64,000 bases of DNA, taken from positions 5,343,218-5,407,217 of the forward strand of contig NC_020172.2 in assembly GCF_000224145.3 (NCBI RefSeq), given 5' to 3'. The notes beneath the pieces are model-generated. The model worked only from the letters and a program-made list of their open reading frames with translations. It did no database searches and was not told the origin of the DNA. The position numbers and the translations under genes are program-made. Positions 34,900 to 45,674 of the stretch are shown here, piece by piece. Source of the DNA: Ciona intestinalis. Lineage: Eukaryota; Chordata; Ascidiacea; Phlebobranchia; Cionidae. The stretch's first letter is position 1, and every line of letters begins with the position of its first letter.

Positions 34900-35100
34900 T
34901 GGCGGGGCAACTACAGTCGTTATATCAGGAGTGTTCTGTTTCATAAACCTTATGCCCGCTTACAAGTTACCACGTATGTTACTTTGTGGGTAATTATTTT
35001 CCTTACTCAAGTACTTACACTCCCCCTAATAGTAGCAGCATTGAGCCTTGAACCCTTAACTCTTGCGCTAGAAACAGGCACTGTACCACAACACAGTAAC
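34900..35100 (-). mobile_element. Satellite A unit plus reversed SINE remnant just upstream of RUSF1
   Basis: GGCGGGGCAACTACAGTCGT, TGTTCTGTTTCATAAACC and CAAGTTACCACGTATGTTAC are followed by a reversed tRNA-like head (GCATTGAGCCTTGAACCCTT). It ends about 20 bases before the RUSF1 leader acceptor. Confidence 0.65.
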
Positions 35101-35133
35101 TTTTATTTGATTGACAGGTTCTCAGCAACAGCC

Positions 35134-38100
35134 ATGGTAGGAAACATATATGAATACCATGGTTCTCCTGTCAACAACGAGATATATGAATACGATCTTC
35201 ATAGCGAAAAGAACAAACTTGTTCAGAAACAAAGTCCTGACAAAAGTTTCTTCAAATTTTCAGGGTTCACACAAATTTTTAAGGTGGCTAGTTGTTAAAT
35301 TATTGTAAATGTCCTAGATTTTAATAGCATTAAGTGCCCAATGTGACTCAGGGTTGTTAGGCGCTTCGCCGCTCTTGTATCATAAATACAGGTTACCTAG
35401 TTCCTTACGAGACCATTGAATGCATATGTGTCCTGGGCAAGACATTTAACATACATTGCTGCAACCTTATGGTCACTAATGGGTTGTAGGCTCTTGTAAC
35501 ACCCTGGGTGTTTGGGGTAATAAACCAAAATTGTGTCCACTGTGGCCCAGTAGTTAGGGGTTTGCATTGTAACCTTAGAATACCAGGTTTAATACAGACA
35601 GGCGTATGGGCAATTCTGTACACACATAAATTACCAATCTTTTCTTGTATTGTATCTGTGTATGTTTTTTGCAGGATATTTTCCTTCCCAAAGGCTACCC
35701 TGAAAGTGTGAGTGAGGATTACCTAAGTTACCAGGTAAACAATCATATTCAATACTTATAATATCGATATTGAATCCTCCAAAAGGGATATGTGTTAAAT
35801 TGCTGTGGTAGGTATAGCAAAACAAAATTATTATTAACCCTTTAACTGCCTAAAGCGACTCCAGTTGACGTGGGTCCACATGTCACTTCAACGGGGATTC
35901 TGCGGTCATTTCTCCAATATCGAACCCAAATTTGGTATCATTTGAAAGAGGAAGCAATTTCCTTTTGATTTAAGCGATAAAAAAAATACATCAACGTATT
36001 TAAAAAGTTTGAGTATTGTTTGGCAAAGTTTTTGAACATTTCTAACAAATTTAGCCATTTTGAGGTGAGACCTGGTCAAATTAGGTGAGAGCTGGTCAAA
36101 AGTTGAAATTTTGAAACCAAATAGGCTGCAGTTAAAGGGTTGAATTCCCAAAACTAAAAGATGGCCCTAATGGTTTTTATTGTGTAGTTTTTTGTGGCTC
36201 CACCTAAGTTTTTGTTCAAATTTTAGACACATTGTAGTTATGGTGTGATGTATAACCAAACCATACACACACACTGACACATAGTGGCGCAGCCAGAAAA
36301 AACATAGGGGGAGGGGTTTTAATCCAAACATTTTCAAAAAATAAATTTTATTTTAAATTTGTTTAAATTATTTTTTATTTATTTATAAGTTTTTATTTAT
36401 TTATAAGTTTTTATTTAAGTTTTTATTTATTTATATTTTTATTTATTTATAACTTAAACCCCCTGGCTGCGCCACTGCTGACACATAACACAGTGGCGCA
36501 GCCAGGGGGGTTTAGGGGGTTGCGACCCTCCCCCCTTTCAAGCCGAAAAAATAATTAAAAAGATTTAAAAAAAAAAATTTGAATTTTTTTTTATAAAACC
36601 CCCCCCTTTTATTTTTTTTCTGGCTGCGCCACTGCTGACACACATGTACTACAGATATGGGACACTGTACAAGCTTTTTGTAGCAGTATCACTGGCACAC
36701 TGGCAACACATGCTGTGTTAAAAGGTTCAGGAGTTGGGGACGAGACGGCTAATGTTGCAAGCGCTACCATTACTTGGTTGCTAAAAGGTAAACTTAACAT
36801 AGATATAGATATTAGATGGTAATTGTAAAGAAATGTATAACTTCAGAAGAATATTTTAAAAATAATTTTAATATTTATACATTGTAAAAATAGCCTGTTT
36901 TAAAAGAATATTGTAAAAAATATATTATCTTAGAATTTAAATATAATATTTTAAGGGTTTTTTTTAGAACATATTATTTCATTAAACAGATGGAACAGGA
37001 ATGCTCGGAAGAATTGCATTCGCTTATTTTAAAGGGTAAGCAGTCATTGTAGTTAACAATGTAGTTTGTGCCAACTTCATTAATGGACTTACCAGCACTC
37101 ATTAACACAACAATGGGACTTTCTTTCCTTTGGAACCTTTATTTACCCAACACAAGGCTTCCCAAACTGTTTGCTCACAACCCCTTTTAATTTCCTACAA
37201 TTTTCTCGGTTACAGTATAATATATTCAGTACTTTGTGTAAAATTGGTTAAAGTTTCGAAGACCCTTATTTTTATATCCTTTTGGTGACTAATTTATAAA
37301 AGTGAATATCCCAGCATTTATTATATGAACAAAATACAGTTAAAATGTGATTTTATTGAATAATTCTGTTCTTCATTTTTACCAAACGGCATTACTTTGT
37401 GTAAATTAGGTGAACTCTTAGCGACCCTAAAGTTTGGGAAGCCGCTTACCTGATACAACATTATATGCTCCAATTTATCATCCTTTTCTTATATGCATCA
37501 TTCTATGCCCTTATGTATGATTAATACATTGCAATTCTGGGTGACCCCTGAATTACATGACCCCTATTTTGGAAGCCCTAACCTAACCCCAGTCTTTATT
37601 TTTAGTTCAAGTTTGGACTGCAACGCAAAGCAATGGAGATTGTTTGCTGATGTCATGAATGATTGCGCAATATTCATACAACTTGTTGCTCCTGTTTTAC
37701 CAAAGGCTTATTTTACTTTGGTAATGTGTTTGGCAGGTTTGAACTTTCTTGCTGATTATGTTATTTGAATTTTTAACAAAATCTTAGTTAACATTTATTA
37801 AACAATTACACTCATAGTCATCAAATACAGGGAACCTCTATATTATTTGAATTTTTAACAAAGTCTTAGGTAATATTTATTAAACAATTACACTCATAGT
37901 CATCAAATACAGGGAACCTCTTTAATTAATTACTTATTTAAATTTTGTAATATGTTTAGCAAGACTTACTTTACTTTGGTAATATGTTTAGCACTCACCA
38001 GTTTTTGGATTCTGCTACTTCCCTTAATGTAGGGAAGTTAACCTATAACATATTCTAATACAATATACTGTATCATGATAATAGTGAATGGGTTAAAAAA

Positions 38101-40715
38101 CATTTAATCACAGGTTTAGCGTTCTCATTAGTTGGAGTGGCAGGTGGATGTACACGAGCTGCTTTAACCATGCACCAAGCTAAGTGTAATAACATGGCAG
38201 ATGTATCAGCTAAAGATGGTTCACAGGTTTGTGTGGCATGCAGTGGTTCAGCTAGGGGTTGGGGAAAAAAATAAGGGGAGGGTTTTACAAAAAAAATTCT
38301 GGGTTTAAAACTTAACAAGCACTCCTCTATGTTGTTTTTTTTAAATACTGTCTTTTTCATCAATTAAAATTTTTTGACAACACTTTTTTTTACTAGGAAA
38401 TACTGGTAAACCTGACACCTATGTTCTAGTAATACAGAGTAGCTAACATACAAACAAAGTAATGTAGAATTACAAGCGCCCTTGTAAACTGCATTTGTAT
38501 AGGAATTTGTTTATTCAAAACTAGTGCCTTTTTATCATGAATGGAAATTTAATCGGCAACACTTTTTTTTATCTTACCAGGAAACACTGGTAAACCTTGC
38601 AGCATTACTGACAGGCCTTGTCATAATGCCCATTGTCGCGACAAACATTCCTCTAATGTGGTTGCTGTTCCTGATTTTCACATTCCTTCACGTTTTTGCT
38701 AATTACAAAGCTGTAGCAAGCGTGGTAATGGAATTATTTAACCGGAATCGATTATCGAAAGTCATAAAGGTTTTTTGTGACATGAACAAAGTGTTGACGC
38801 CGAAAGAAGCGAATGAAAAAGAAGCAATTTTCTTTCGTGAGTTAAAGTTTCATTTGTTTTATGATAATGTGATATTAGACCTACATCCCAGGTCTCAGGT
38901 GTACCTCACTGAAGACCTCACCCTTATAGAATCTCTATTATAGAGTGTCTATAAACTGCCTCAGTGGGGTCTAGATGGTAGCACCCTGGGTGTTGGGGTA
39001 ATATACCTACATCCCAGGTCTCAGGTGTGCCTCACTGAAGACCTCACCCTTATAGAATCTCTATTATTGAGTGTCTATAAACTGCCTCAGTGGGGTCTAG
39101 ATGGTAGCACCCTGGGTGTTGGGGTAATATACCTACATCCCAGGTCTCAGGTGTGCCTCACTGAAGACCTCACCCTTATAGAATCTCTATTATTGAGTGT
39201 CTATAAACTGCCTCAGTGGGGTCTAGATGGTAGCACCCTGGGTGTTGGGGTAATATACCTACATCCCAGGTCTCAGGTGTGCCTCACTGAAGACCCCACC
39301 CTTATAGAATAGAATCTCTATTATTGGGTGTCTATAAACTGCCTCAGTGGGGTCTAGATGGTAGCACCCTGGGGTATTGGGCTAAAATCGTTACCGCTTT
39401 AATGGTGATATAATATAAGTCTGATATTCTTCAATAAAAATAAATAATTTATAAAGTTTTTTTGTATAACACAGCTCCGTCATACAGTTGGTTAAACCTT
39501 GGTTGTAAGCTTGAGGATCTGGGTTTGACATCGTCAGAGTTTCATCAAAAAGTTGACGATGGTGGAGTGAGGTATTTGATTAAAAGGAATCAAAAAACAG
39601 GTAGGGAGTTATGGTTATAGCTTTTGTTAAAATGGAGTATAGATAGTAGAATTCTGGGTGTTGGGGTAATAGATCTACATCTCAGGTCTCAGGTGGGCCT
39701 CACTGAAGACCTCACCCTCATGGAAATCTAAATTATTGAGTGTCTATAAACTGCCTCAGTGGGGTCTAGATGGTAGCACCCTGGGTGTTGGGGTAATAGA
39801 CCTACATACCAGGTCTCAGGTGTGCCTCACTGAAGACCTCACCCTTATAGAATAAAATCTCTATTATTAAGTGTCGATAAACTGCCTCAGTGGGGTCTAG
39901 ATGGTAGCACCCTGGGTGTTGGGGTAATAGACCTACATCCCAGGTCTCAGGTGTGCCTCACTGAAGACCTCACCCTTATAGAATATAATTATTATTATTG
40001 TGGTTTTTCTAAATAAACATTTCCAGGTCAAATCATGGTGTCTCTAAATCACTCATGCACGGCGTCGGATATTTTAGAAGCTTTCTATGAATCATATTTA
40101 CTTCATATTAACAGAACTTCGCTCTCAGGAAGTAAGTGATTATTACATCGGTGTGCGCGACTGCCTACAACCCATAGGCTGTTACCATTGTGGGCGTATG
40201 TGTCCTTGGGCAAGACACTTAACAGCAATTGCTCAAACCCAGTGATCACTAATAAGTTGGCCAAGTTGTCAGGCATATAGAAAATAATCACCCACAAAGT
40301 TACATACGTGGTAACTCGTAAGCGGTACTAGTTGTATGAAACAATACATTTGTGTTATAACGACTGTCGTTGCCCCGCCATGCAAGGTTAAAAAGTTACA
40401 TATGTGGTAACTCGTAAGCGGGCAGGAGGTTTCTGAAACAGAACACCCGTTATAACGACTGTCGTTTTCCGGCCATTCAAGATACAACAAGTCAATTCTA
40501 TTCTTTCAATTTCATTTATACTCACAAGGATAACGTTCGTTCATTCTTTCATTCATACACACTCATAGTTAAAGTTACATTTTACTCCAGGTTGGCCCAC
40601 CCTGCGCTCTAACCTTCAATCCATTGGTTGGGTGGTGGAGCAACAACAACTTAACGTGGGGGGCTGGAGGTGGTCAACCAACTCCCCCAGTGTTGCCAAG
40701 CATAAACTTGTTTAG
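35134..40715 (+). CDS. RUSF1: RUS family member 1 (root UVB sensitive family, DUF647)
   Basis: Ten exons join in frame to 414 residues: 35134-35283, 35675-35734, 36655-36787, 36990-37035, 37606-37736, 38114-38226, 38581-38836, 39475-39600, 40027-40131, 40591-40715. Conserved RUS/DUF647 blocks are present: DIFLPKGYPESVSEDYLSYQ, IWDTVQAFCSSITGTLATHA, DGTGMLGRIAFAYFKGSSLD, CNAKQWRLFADVMNDCAIF, GGCTRAALTMHQAKCNNMAD, VSAKDGSQETLVNLAALLTG and HVFANYKAVASVVMELFNRN. The C-terminus GWVVEQQQLNVGGWRW also matches. RUSF1 is a widely conserved membrane protein of uncertain role; plant RUS1/RUS2 act in UV-B response and vitamin B6 metabolism. Exon 7 ends at GTGAGT (38837), although its frame stays open into a minisatellite. 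The last codons and stop lie in the first unit of a tandem repeat. An acceptor at 35117 lies 16 bases before the ATG. Confidence 0.94.
35838..36139. mobile_element. piggyBac-like MITE in RUSF1 intron 2
   Basis: The ends are CCCTTTAACTGCC on the left and GGCTGCAGTTAAAGGG on the right. The flanks are TTAA (35834-35837) and TTGA (36140-36143), one change from the TTAA target duplication of piggyBac. The length is 302 bp with no transposase. Confidence 0.7.
36282..36477. mobile_element. hAT-type MITE (CAGTGGCGCAGCCAG family), copy 3
   Basis: It runs from TAGTGGCGCAGCCAG to CTGGCTGCGCCACTG, with a perfect 8-bp duplication CTGACACA at 36274-36281 and 36478-36485. The interior has an expanded TTTATTTATTTATAAG simple repeat. 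Confidence 0.85.
36491..36634. mobile_element. hAT-type MITE (same family), copy 4, adjacent to copy 3
   Basis: It runs from CAGTGGCGCAGCCAG to CTGGCTGCGCCACTG and is followed by a third CTGACACA (36635-36642). It ends 20 bases before RUSF1 exon 3. Confidence 0.85.
37770..37925. repeat. Two ~80-bp tandem units in RUSF1 intron 5
   Basis: TTTTTAACAAARTCTTAGK, TTTATTAAACAATTACACTC and ATAGTCATCAAATACAGGGA occur twice. The core ACTCATAGT...AGGGAACCTC is shared with the array at 54935-55250. Confidence 0.85.
38880..39385. repeat. Minisatellite family D, about four 126-bp units, in RUSF1 intron 7
   Basis: The units contain TATAAACTGCCTCAGTGGGG, GGTAGCACCCTGGGTGTTGG and CCTCACTGAAGACCTCACCC. The 126-bp period is a multiple of three, so one frame stays open across units as a 42-residue repeat. 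It is intronic. Confidence 0.92.
39640..39985. repeat. Minisatellite family D, about three units, in RUSF1 intron 8
   Basis: The same unit as at 38880-39385, slightly more diverged. Confidence 0.9.
40145..40485 (+). mobile_element. SINE body followed by two satellite A units in RUSF1 intron 9
   Basis: The SINE body (TGGGCGTATGTGTCCTTGGG, CAAGACACTTAACAGCAATT, AATAATCACCCACAAAGTTA) passes directly into satellite A units (CATACGTGGTAACTCGTAAG, TTATAACGACTGTCGTTGCC). The tRNA-like head is mostly lost. Confidence 0.75.
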
Positions 40716-40970
40716 TTGATTTGTTATTCAGTGTGGAGTGTTTTTATTTTATTGGGTAACACTGGGTTTTCAAGTTACTCAGTGTTGCCAATCATAAACT
40801 TGTTCAGATGATTTATTATTCAGTGTAAAGCATTTTTATTTTATTGGGCAGCACTGGATTTTTAACTCATTCAGTGTTGCCAATAATAAACTTGTTTAGA
40901 TGATTTGTAGTTCAGGGTGAAGCAGTGTTATCATGTTGGCAATGGCAACACTGGGGTTTCAAGTCATGAA
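40688..40970. repeat. Three ~92-bp tandem units overlapping the RUSF1 stop codon
   Basis: CAGTGTTGCCAAGCATAAAC then TTGTTTAG recurs as CAGTGTTGCCAATCATAAAC and CAGTGTTGCCAATAATAAAC, each followed by GATTTRTTATTCAGTGT-like sequence and a TTTTATTTTATTGGG tract. Unit 1 encodes the last residues of RUSF1 and its TAG. Confidence 0.85.
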
Positions 40971-41354
40971 AAAAAGTTGTTGAAATTTTTCTAAAATGAT
41001 GTTTGGAAGTTCATTGTATTTCAATTGTGCATTCTTTGATGTGGTGTTATTGTTTCCTTCATTATTATTTATTTGCATTTTAATTATGTACAGAGTGCTG
41101 GGTGTTAATCTTGCCTTTTGTACCGCACTGATGGTATAATGTTAATCATGTATAAACCTTACTGTATACACAATGTCTTATACAGGGTTAAGTTAGGGGT
41201 GTTTTGTATTAAGTATACTTTGTTTTCCAGGTGTTAAGTTAGTAGTTATAATGCAATAGGGAAACTTGTTTGTTTTAAACTTTAGATAAAGAAGCTCTAT
41301 CACAAAGTAAGTAATTGTGTGTTTATGTCTATATTTTGTAGCATGTTACTTATA

Positions 41355-41610
41355 AGGGTGAGGTCTTCAGTGAGGCACACCTGAGACCTGGGGTGTAGGT
41401 ATATTATCCCAACACCCAGGGTGCTACCATCTACACCCCACTGAGGCAGTTTATAGACACTCAATAATAGAGATTCTATTCTATAAGGGTGAGGTCTTCA
41501 GTGAGGCACACCTGAGACCTGGGATGTAGGTATATTACCCCAACAACACCCAGGGTGCTACCATCTACACCCCACTGTAGCAGTTTATAGACACTCAATA
41601 GTTTTGCATA
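41355..41610. repeat. Minisatellite family D, two units, upstream of PEX1
   Basis: AAGGGTGAGGTCTTCAGTGA, GGCACACCTGAGACCTGGG and ACCCAGGGTGCTACCATCTA occur twice, ending about 45 bases before the PEX1 acceptor. The orientation is opposite to the RUSF1 intron arrays. Confidence 0.9.
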
Positions 41611-41658
41611 AACTAGCTTGCATTCTTAACTGATATCGATATATTTACATTACAGAGC

Positions 41659-44600
41659 ATGAAGATAGCTACCACTGTAAAATATGCTCCCGTCAAGAAC
41701 TGCCTCGCTTATATTTCTGCAACTTTGGTTCAAAACTTGTCCGCTACAAACGACGTACTTGCCGCTAGAGTGACTTTGGGTGAAAAAGTTTGCTACTTAA
41801 GTTTAGTGTTATCAAACTCTGAGAATAACTTGAATGAGTTGGCAATTAATAGCTTATATGCAAATAAGTTGAACATAAAGGACAATTCGACAGCCGTTGT
41901 TGAAGTTATGACGAACGTCCCTAAATGTTCAATTGCGTGGATGGAACCTGAGAGTGTCGATGATTGGGAGATATTGGAGCTCCATTCATCTCAAGTAGAA
42001 GACCAATTATTGCAACAAATAAGAATTGTGTGGCCTGGCCAGATCTTCCCACTATGGGTTGGTGGTAATGTTTGCGTTTATATGAAAACTGCGAAAACTG
42101 AACCTTCCTCAGAATGCTGTTTGCTTATGCATTCAAGTGAATTGTATGTTGCGCCAAAAGTAAAACAAAATTCAGCGGAAAAACTTCAAAAACCTGACCA
42201 CACAGTAGTTCCATTGCACAGTGAGGACACTGCAGATGAAGCAACAACTAATTCGGTCCCAAATTCAAGAAACGTATCTACTTTGTTTCGGTATACATTA
42301 ATCCCACAGTTTCTCAACGTAATAAAGTTTCTATGCCTTTATATTTGGAGGCGGTTTCTGCCAAACTTATTTTCCCATTTTCGATCCATATTCTTCCCTG
42401 CCCAGGTTGAAAAACTTTCAGTTGATTTTACGAACTTTGAGTCAAGACTTGAAAGAATTAAAGCACAAGTTGAGTTAACACCTGACAATATTGACTTTGT
42501 AGCAAGAGTGGAACCCATTGACCATGAACTATTAAACCAATCATCTGTATTGACAAGCGTTATAAGTCAACCTGCTTTAGTTTTCTTGCATTCAGATTAC
42601 GATGTCAGCTCCAACTCCATGGAATATTTGGTGTCTATATCAAAAGTACAGTCGCCTGTGGAAAGAATTGAAATTGGGAAAAATATGAAAAAATCGCAAC
42701 AAAAGTCTGAGAAAGAATCATCTGATGTTGAAGGCACTTCGCAAGTTTGTGTTGCGCGTATGTATGTGCGCGGGCATAACAAGTTTAACATGAATTGCTC
42801 ATGGAATGGTTTAAATGGAGTCCAGACCCTTAACGTTTCTTCTATTTTAAGAAGGCAGCTCAACATGGGTGTAACTTCAAGGGTCAGAGTTAAGAAACTA
42901 AAACAAACCCCAGAGTTGGGGAATAAGATTGATGCGATTAATTTTTCGATACTGCCTTGTGTGTATGATAGTGGGTTGGATGTGAAAGTTGTTTCTGATG
43001 CTTTTATGGAATGGTTGTCGCATGTAAGTGATGCAGATAACATGTTGCCGATATCAATGGGTTCTTTGCTTTCGTTTCCACTAAATGACGATAGAGAGCT
43101 AGAAATTGAAGTTGTAGTGAAGAGTATAAACTGTGGGGAGGGTGTGAAACCAGATGGAACAACCTACATGTTGTGTGCTGACGATCTTGAAAATGTGGTT
43201 TTGAATTTTACTCAAGATAAAGAAACCTTAATAGCTGTTGAAATGGACGTAGATGTAAAACTGCCCACACAGAATATGCTTCTACACTGCCAAGGGCTGG
43301 AACCTGAGGTTAAAGCACTTGTAAAGTTCGTTGAGACAGCTATATCTACCAGGCCCCTGCCTAATGCTTTATCATTGCATGGGGCGGGGCTGAGACCAAC
43401 GTGTGTGTTGGTCACTGGTGGCAAAGGGGTTGGAAAATCTACTTTGGGAAGAGCTGTGTTGCGTAAGTTTGGGCTGGAAGGTTCAGTTCATGCTTTTGTT
43501 CATTGTGTTTCGTGTAGCGTTTTAAGAGGAAAGAAACCGGATAATATTCGGAGATTATTCAATAAAGTTTCACTTGATCTTCGCTGGAGGGAGCCTTCTG
43601 TTCTTCTCCTTGATGATCTTGATCTTTTGATCCCTGCATCCACATCAGAGGAGGAGGGAGCAGGGGAGGGAGTTTATAATCTTCAGCTCGTCTCCGTTGT
43701 GAAGAGTTTTCTTCATTATCTGATGGGGAGGACCAAACATGGATGGGGTTTGCCATACAGAGTATGTGTGGTGGCCACCTGTCAATCAAAATCAGCTGTC
43801 CATCAATCAATAATGACAGGTGGGAATCATGTGTTTAGTAAAGTCATTGAGATTGATCTCCCGAATAAATCAGTAAGAGAAAAGATGATAAAAGCTTGTG
43901 TGGAAAATTACACAGAGTTTGAACCGCCTTTGAATCTAGATGAGGTTATTTCTAAAACTGAGGGTTTTGCAGCTGCTGATCTGGAGCTTTTGGTCCGTAA
44001 AACTTGCCACTGTGCCCAGATGAAATTAGCGGGACCAGATTCAAAGTCGTCACAACTTAACCAAGAAGATATGTTGGAATCTTTGAGTGGTTTCACCCCT
44101 GCTTCACTACAGAATGCAAAGTTACACAAGCCGTCTCCTCTTACTTGGGCAGATGTGGGTGGGTTGGAGAAAGTTAAAGAGAAATTGACAGAACAACTTA
44201 TTTGGCCGATTAAATATAAGCATTTATTTGATGGATGCGGGTTGGAAGCAAATTCTGGCGTTTTGCTCTTCGGACCTCCAGGATGTGGGAAGACATTGAT
44301 TGCAGGAGTTGTTGCCAATGAATGTGACCTTAACTTCATATCTATAAAAGGACCAGAAGTATTGAGCAAGTATATAGGGGCAAGTGAAGCTGCAGTGAGG
44401 GATTTATTCTCAAGAGCAAAAGCAGCAGCACCGTGCGTTTTGTTTTTCGACGAGTTTGACTCTCTGGCCCCTCCTAGAGGACACGACAGCACTGGAGTTA
44501 CAGATCGTGTCGTAAACCAACTTCTAACACATCTTGATGGAGTAGAGCCTCTAGTAGGGGTTACAGTACTAGCTGCTACCAGTAGACCTGATCTACTGGA

Positions 44601-45471
44601 CTCTGCATTACTTAGACCTGGGAGGTTGGATAATCTTCTTTATTGTCCTCTTCCTGATGAAGAAGAGAGGGAAGACATCCTCAGATCTTTATCGCGAAAC
44701 CTCCCTCTCCATGATGTAGATTTAACTACAGTTGCAAAACATTGCGAGAATTTCAGTGGAGCAGATTTGAAGGCTTTGTTATATAACGCTCAATTAGAAG
44801 CAGTCCATGACTCCATTGATGCGGCAAAAGTTAATGAAGATTTAAATCTTCCTCCTACATCATTTCCCGCTCCTTCCTCAACTTCTACTCTCTCCTCTAA
44901 GATGGAGATTGATGATCTATATTACAGCAACGGGTTTTCAAACATGGAGAAATACGACGAAGGCCGAAACCAAGCAATATCATTAACATCAATAGATGAA
45001 ATAAAAGAGACAGCTGCGCAGTTGATAAACTCTCTTGTTCAAGAAGATACCGACCCCCCAAGTGAGGACGACTTTAAAGAGTCGTACAGGATTTGTTTCG
45101 ACGAAAATCGGAAATATGAGAAGTCTAAAAAAGTTGTTGAGGATTGTAAACTCATTTATTTCCCCTCCATGTATCAAGGCAGGAGTGGTGAAGTCCCTGA
45201 ATCAATTCTCAATTCTGCGCAAATTTTATCGCGTTCTGTGAACCACAACGATGCCGGAAATTTTTCGAAAAGTTTGAAATCGAATACTCCACCTTTATTG
45301 GTTGAGAGTCGTCACATGACTGCAGCGATGGGATCAACCAAGCCGTCACTTTCAATTAAGGAAAGAAATGAACTTGAGAGGTTGTACGAAAAGTTTACAA
45401 GGTCCAGGGAAAGAGGGCAGACGTCAAGTCAGGATTATTACAAAGGGGAACAAAGAGCCACTTTATCCTAA
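41659..45471 (+). CDS. PEX1: Peroxisomal biogenesis factor 1 (AAA+ ATPase)
   Basis: A single-exon gene of 1270 residues. It follows vertebrate PEX1 throughout: N-terminal SVDDWEILELHSSQVEDQLL and QIRIVWPGQIFPLWV (double-psi barrel adaptor region), then two AAA+ domains. D1 has Walker A GGKGVGKST (587-595) and a Walker B LLLDDLDLL ending in D-D (652-653), the degenerate form typical of PEX1. D2 has GPPGCGKT (872-879), LFFDEFDSL with the catalytic D931-E932, DRVVNQLLTHLDGVE, and arginine fingers in TSRPDLLDSALLRPGRLD. The C-terminus (SRHMTAAMGSTKPSLS) also matches. PEX1 forms a hexamer with PEX6 that extracts ubiquitinated PEX5 from the peroxisome membrane using ATP. A splice acceptor at 41655 lies only 3 bases before the ATG. 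AATAAA at 45476 is a few bases after the stop. Confidence 0.97.
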   Translation: MKIATTVKYAPVKNCLAYISATLVQNLSATNDVLAARVTLGEKVCYLSLVLSNSENNLNELAINSLYANKLNIKDNSTAVVEVMTNVPKCSIAWMEPESVDDWEILELHSSQVEDQLLQQIRIVWPGQIFPLWVGGNVCVYMKTAKTEPSSECCLLMHSSELYVAPKVKQNSAEKLQKPDHTVVPLHSEDTADEATTNSVPNSRNVSTLFRYTLIPQFLNVIKFLCLYIWRRFLPNLFSHFRSIFFPAQVEKLSVDFTNFESRLERIKAQVELTPDNIDFVARVEPIDHELLNQSSVLTSVISQPALVFLHSDYDVSSNSMEYLVSISKVQSPVERIEIGKNMKKSQQKSEKESSDVEGTSQVCVARMYVRGHNKFNMNCSWNGLNGVQTLNVSSILRRQLNMGVTSRVRVKKLKQTPELGNKIDAINFSILPCVYDSGLDVKVVSDAFMEWLSHVSDADNMLPISMGSLLSFPLNDDRELEIEVVVKSINCGEGVKPDGTTYMLCADDLENVVLNFTQDKETLIAVEMDVDVKLPTQNMLLHCQGLEPEVKALVKFVETAISTRPLPNALSLHGAGLRPTCVLVTGGKGVGKSTLGRAVLRKFGLEGSVHAFVHCVSCSVLRGKKPDNIRRLFNKVSLDLRWREPSVLLLDDLDLLIPASTSEEEGAGEGVYNLQLVSVVKSFLHYLMGRTKHGWGLPYRVCVVATCQSKSAVHQSIMTGGNHVFSKVIEIDLPNKSVREKMIKACVENYTEFEPPLNLDEVISKTEGFAAADLELLVRKTCHCAQMKLAGPDSKSSQLNQEDMLESLSGFTPASLQNAKLHKPSPLTWADVGGLEKVKEKLTEQLIWPIKYKHLFDGCGLEANSGVLLFGPPGCGKTLIAGVVANECDLNFISIKGPEVLSKYIGASEAAVRDLFSRAKAAAPCVLFFDEFDSLAPPRGHDSTGVTDRVVNQLLTHLDGVEPLVGVTVLAATSRPDLLDSALLRPGRLDNLLYCPLPDEEEREDILRSLSRNLPLHDVDLTTVAKHCENFSGADLKALLYNAQLEAVHDSIDAAKVNEDLNLPPTSFPAPSSTSTLSSKMEIDDLYYSNGFSNMEKYDEGRNQAISLTSIDEIKETAAQLINSLVQEDTDPPSEDDFKESYRICFDENRKYEKSKKVVEDCKLIYFPSMYQGRSGEVPESILNSAQILSRSVNHNDAGNFSKSLKSNTPPLLVESRHMTAAMGSTKPSLSIKERNELERLYEKFTRSRERGQTSSQDYYKGEQRATLS

Positions 45472-45482
45472 TCATAATAAAT

Positions 45483-45674
45483 ATAGTGGGGTGGGGGAAG
45501 ATGGGACACCTTTTCACTCTATTTTCTCGTCCTATTTGGTAGTAAACAAAATACATTCAAAGAATTATTAAACCGGATCTTCACGACTTCCATAGACCAT
45601 TTTTAATTGTTTAAAACACAGGATATTTAGATATTCTGTGCTAAAGGTGTCCTATCTTCCCCCAACCTACTATA
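45483..45674. mobile_element. Family E MITE directly after PEX1
   Basis: It runs from AGTGGGGTGGGGGAAGATGG to GGTGTCCTATCTTCCCCCAA, flanked by TATAGT and ACTATA. It starts about 10 bases after the PEX1 stop, so the PEX1 3' end may lie in it. Confidence 0.85.

Larger units (their letters stand above)
32961..35117. other. Intergenic region between TBCCD1 and RUSF1
   Basis: No gene is seen. It holds a (TA)n microsatellite (33414-33449) and two related ~180-bp segments (about 33690-33830 and 33862-34000, sharing AACCGCAGGGG and AAACAACAGTAATAATAGC). A hAT MITE (34167-34310), a satellite A unit with a reversed SINE piece (34900-35100), and otherwise AT-rich sequence make up the rest. Confidence 0.55.

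Noticed and set aside
39025..39312. 95-codon open frame with a 42-residue repeat
   Set aside because: It lies wholly in minisatellite D within a RUSF1 intron. Openness follows from the 126-bp period.
43908..44492. 194-codon minus-strand open frame
   Set aside because: It is antisense to the conserved PEX1 D2 ATPase domain, with no independent support.
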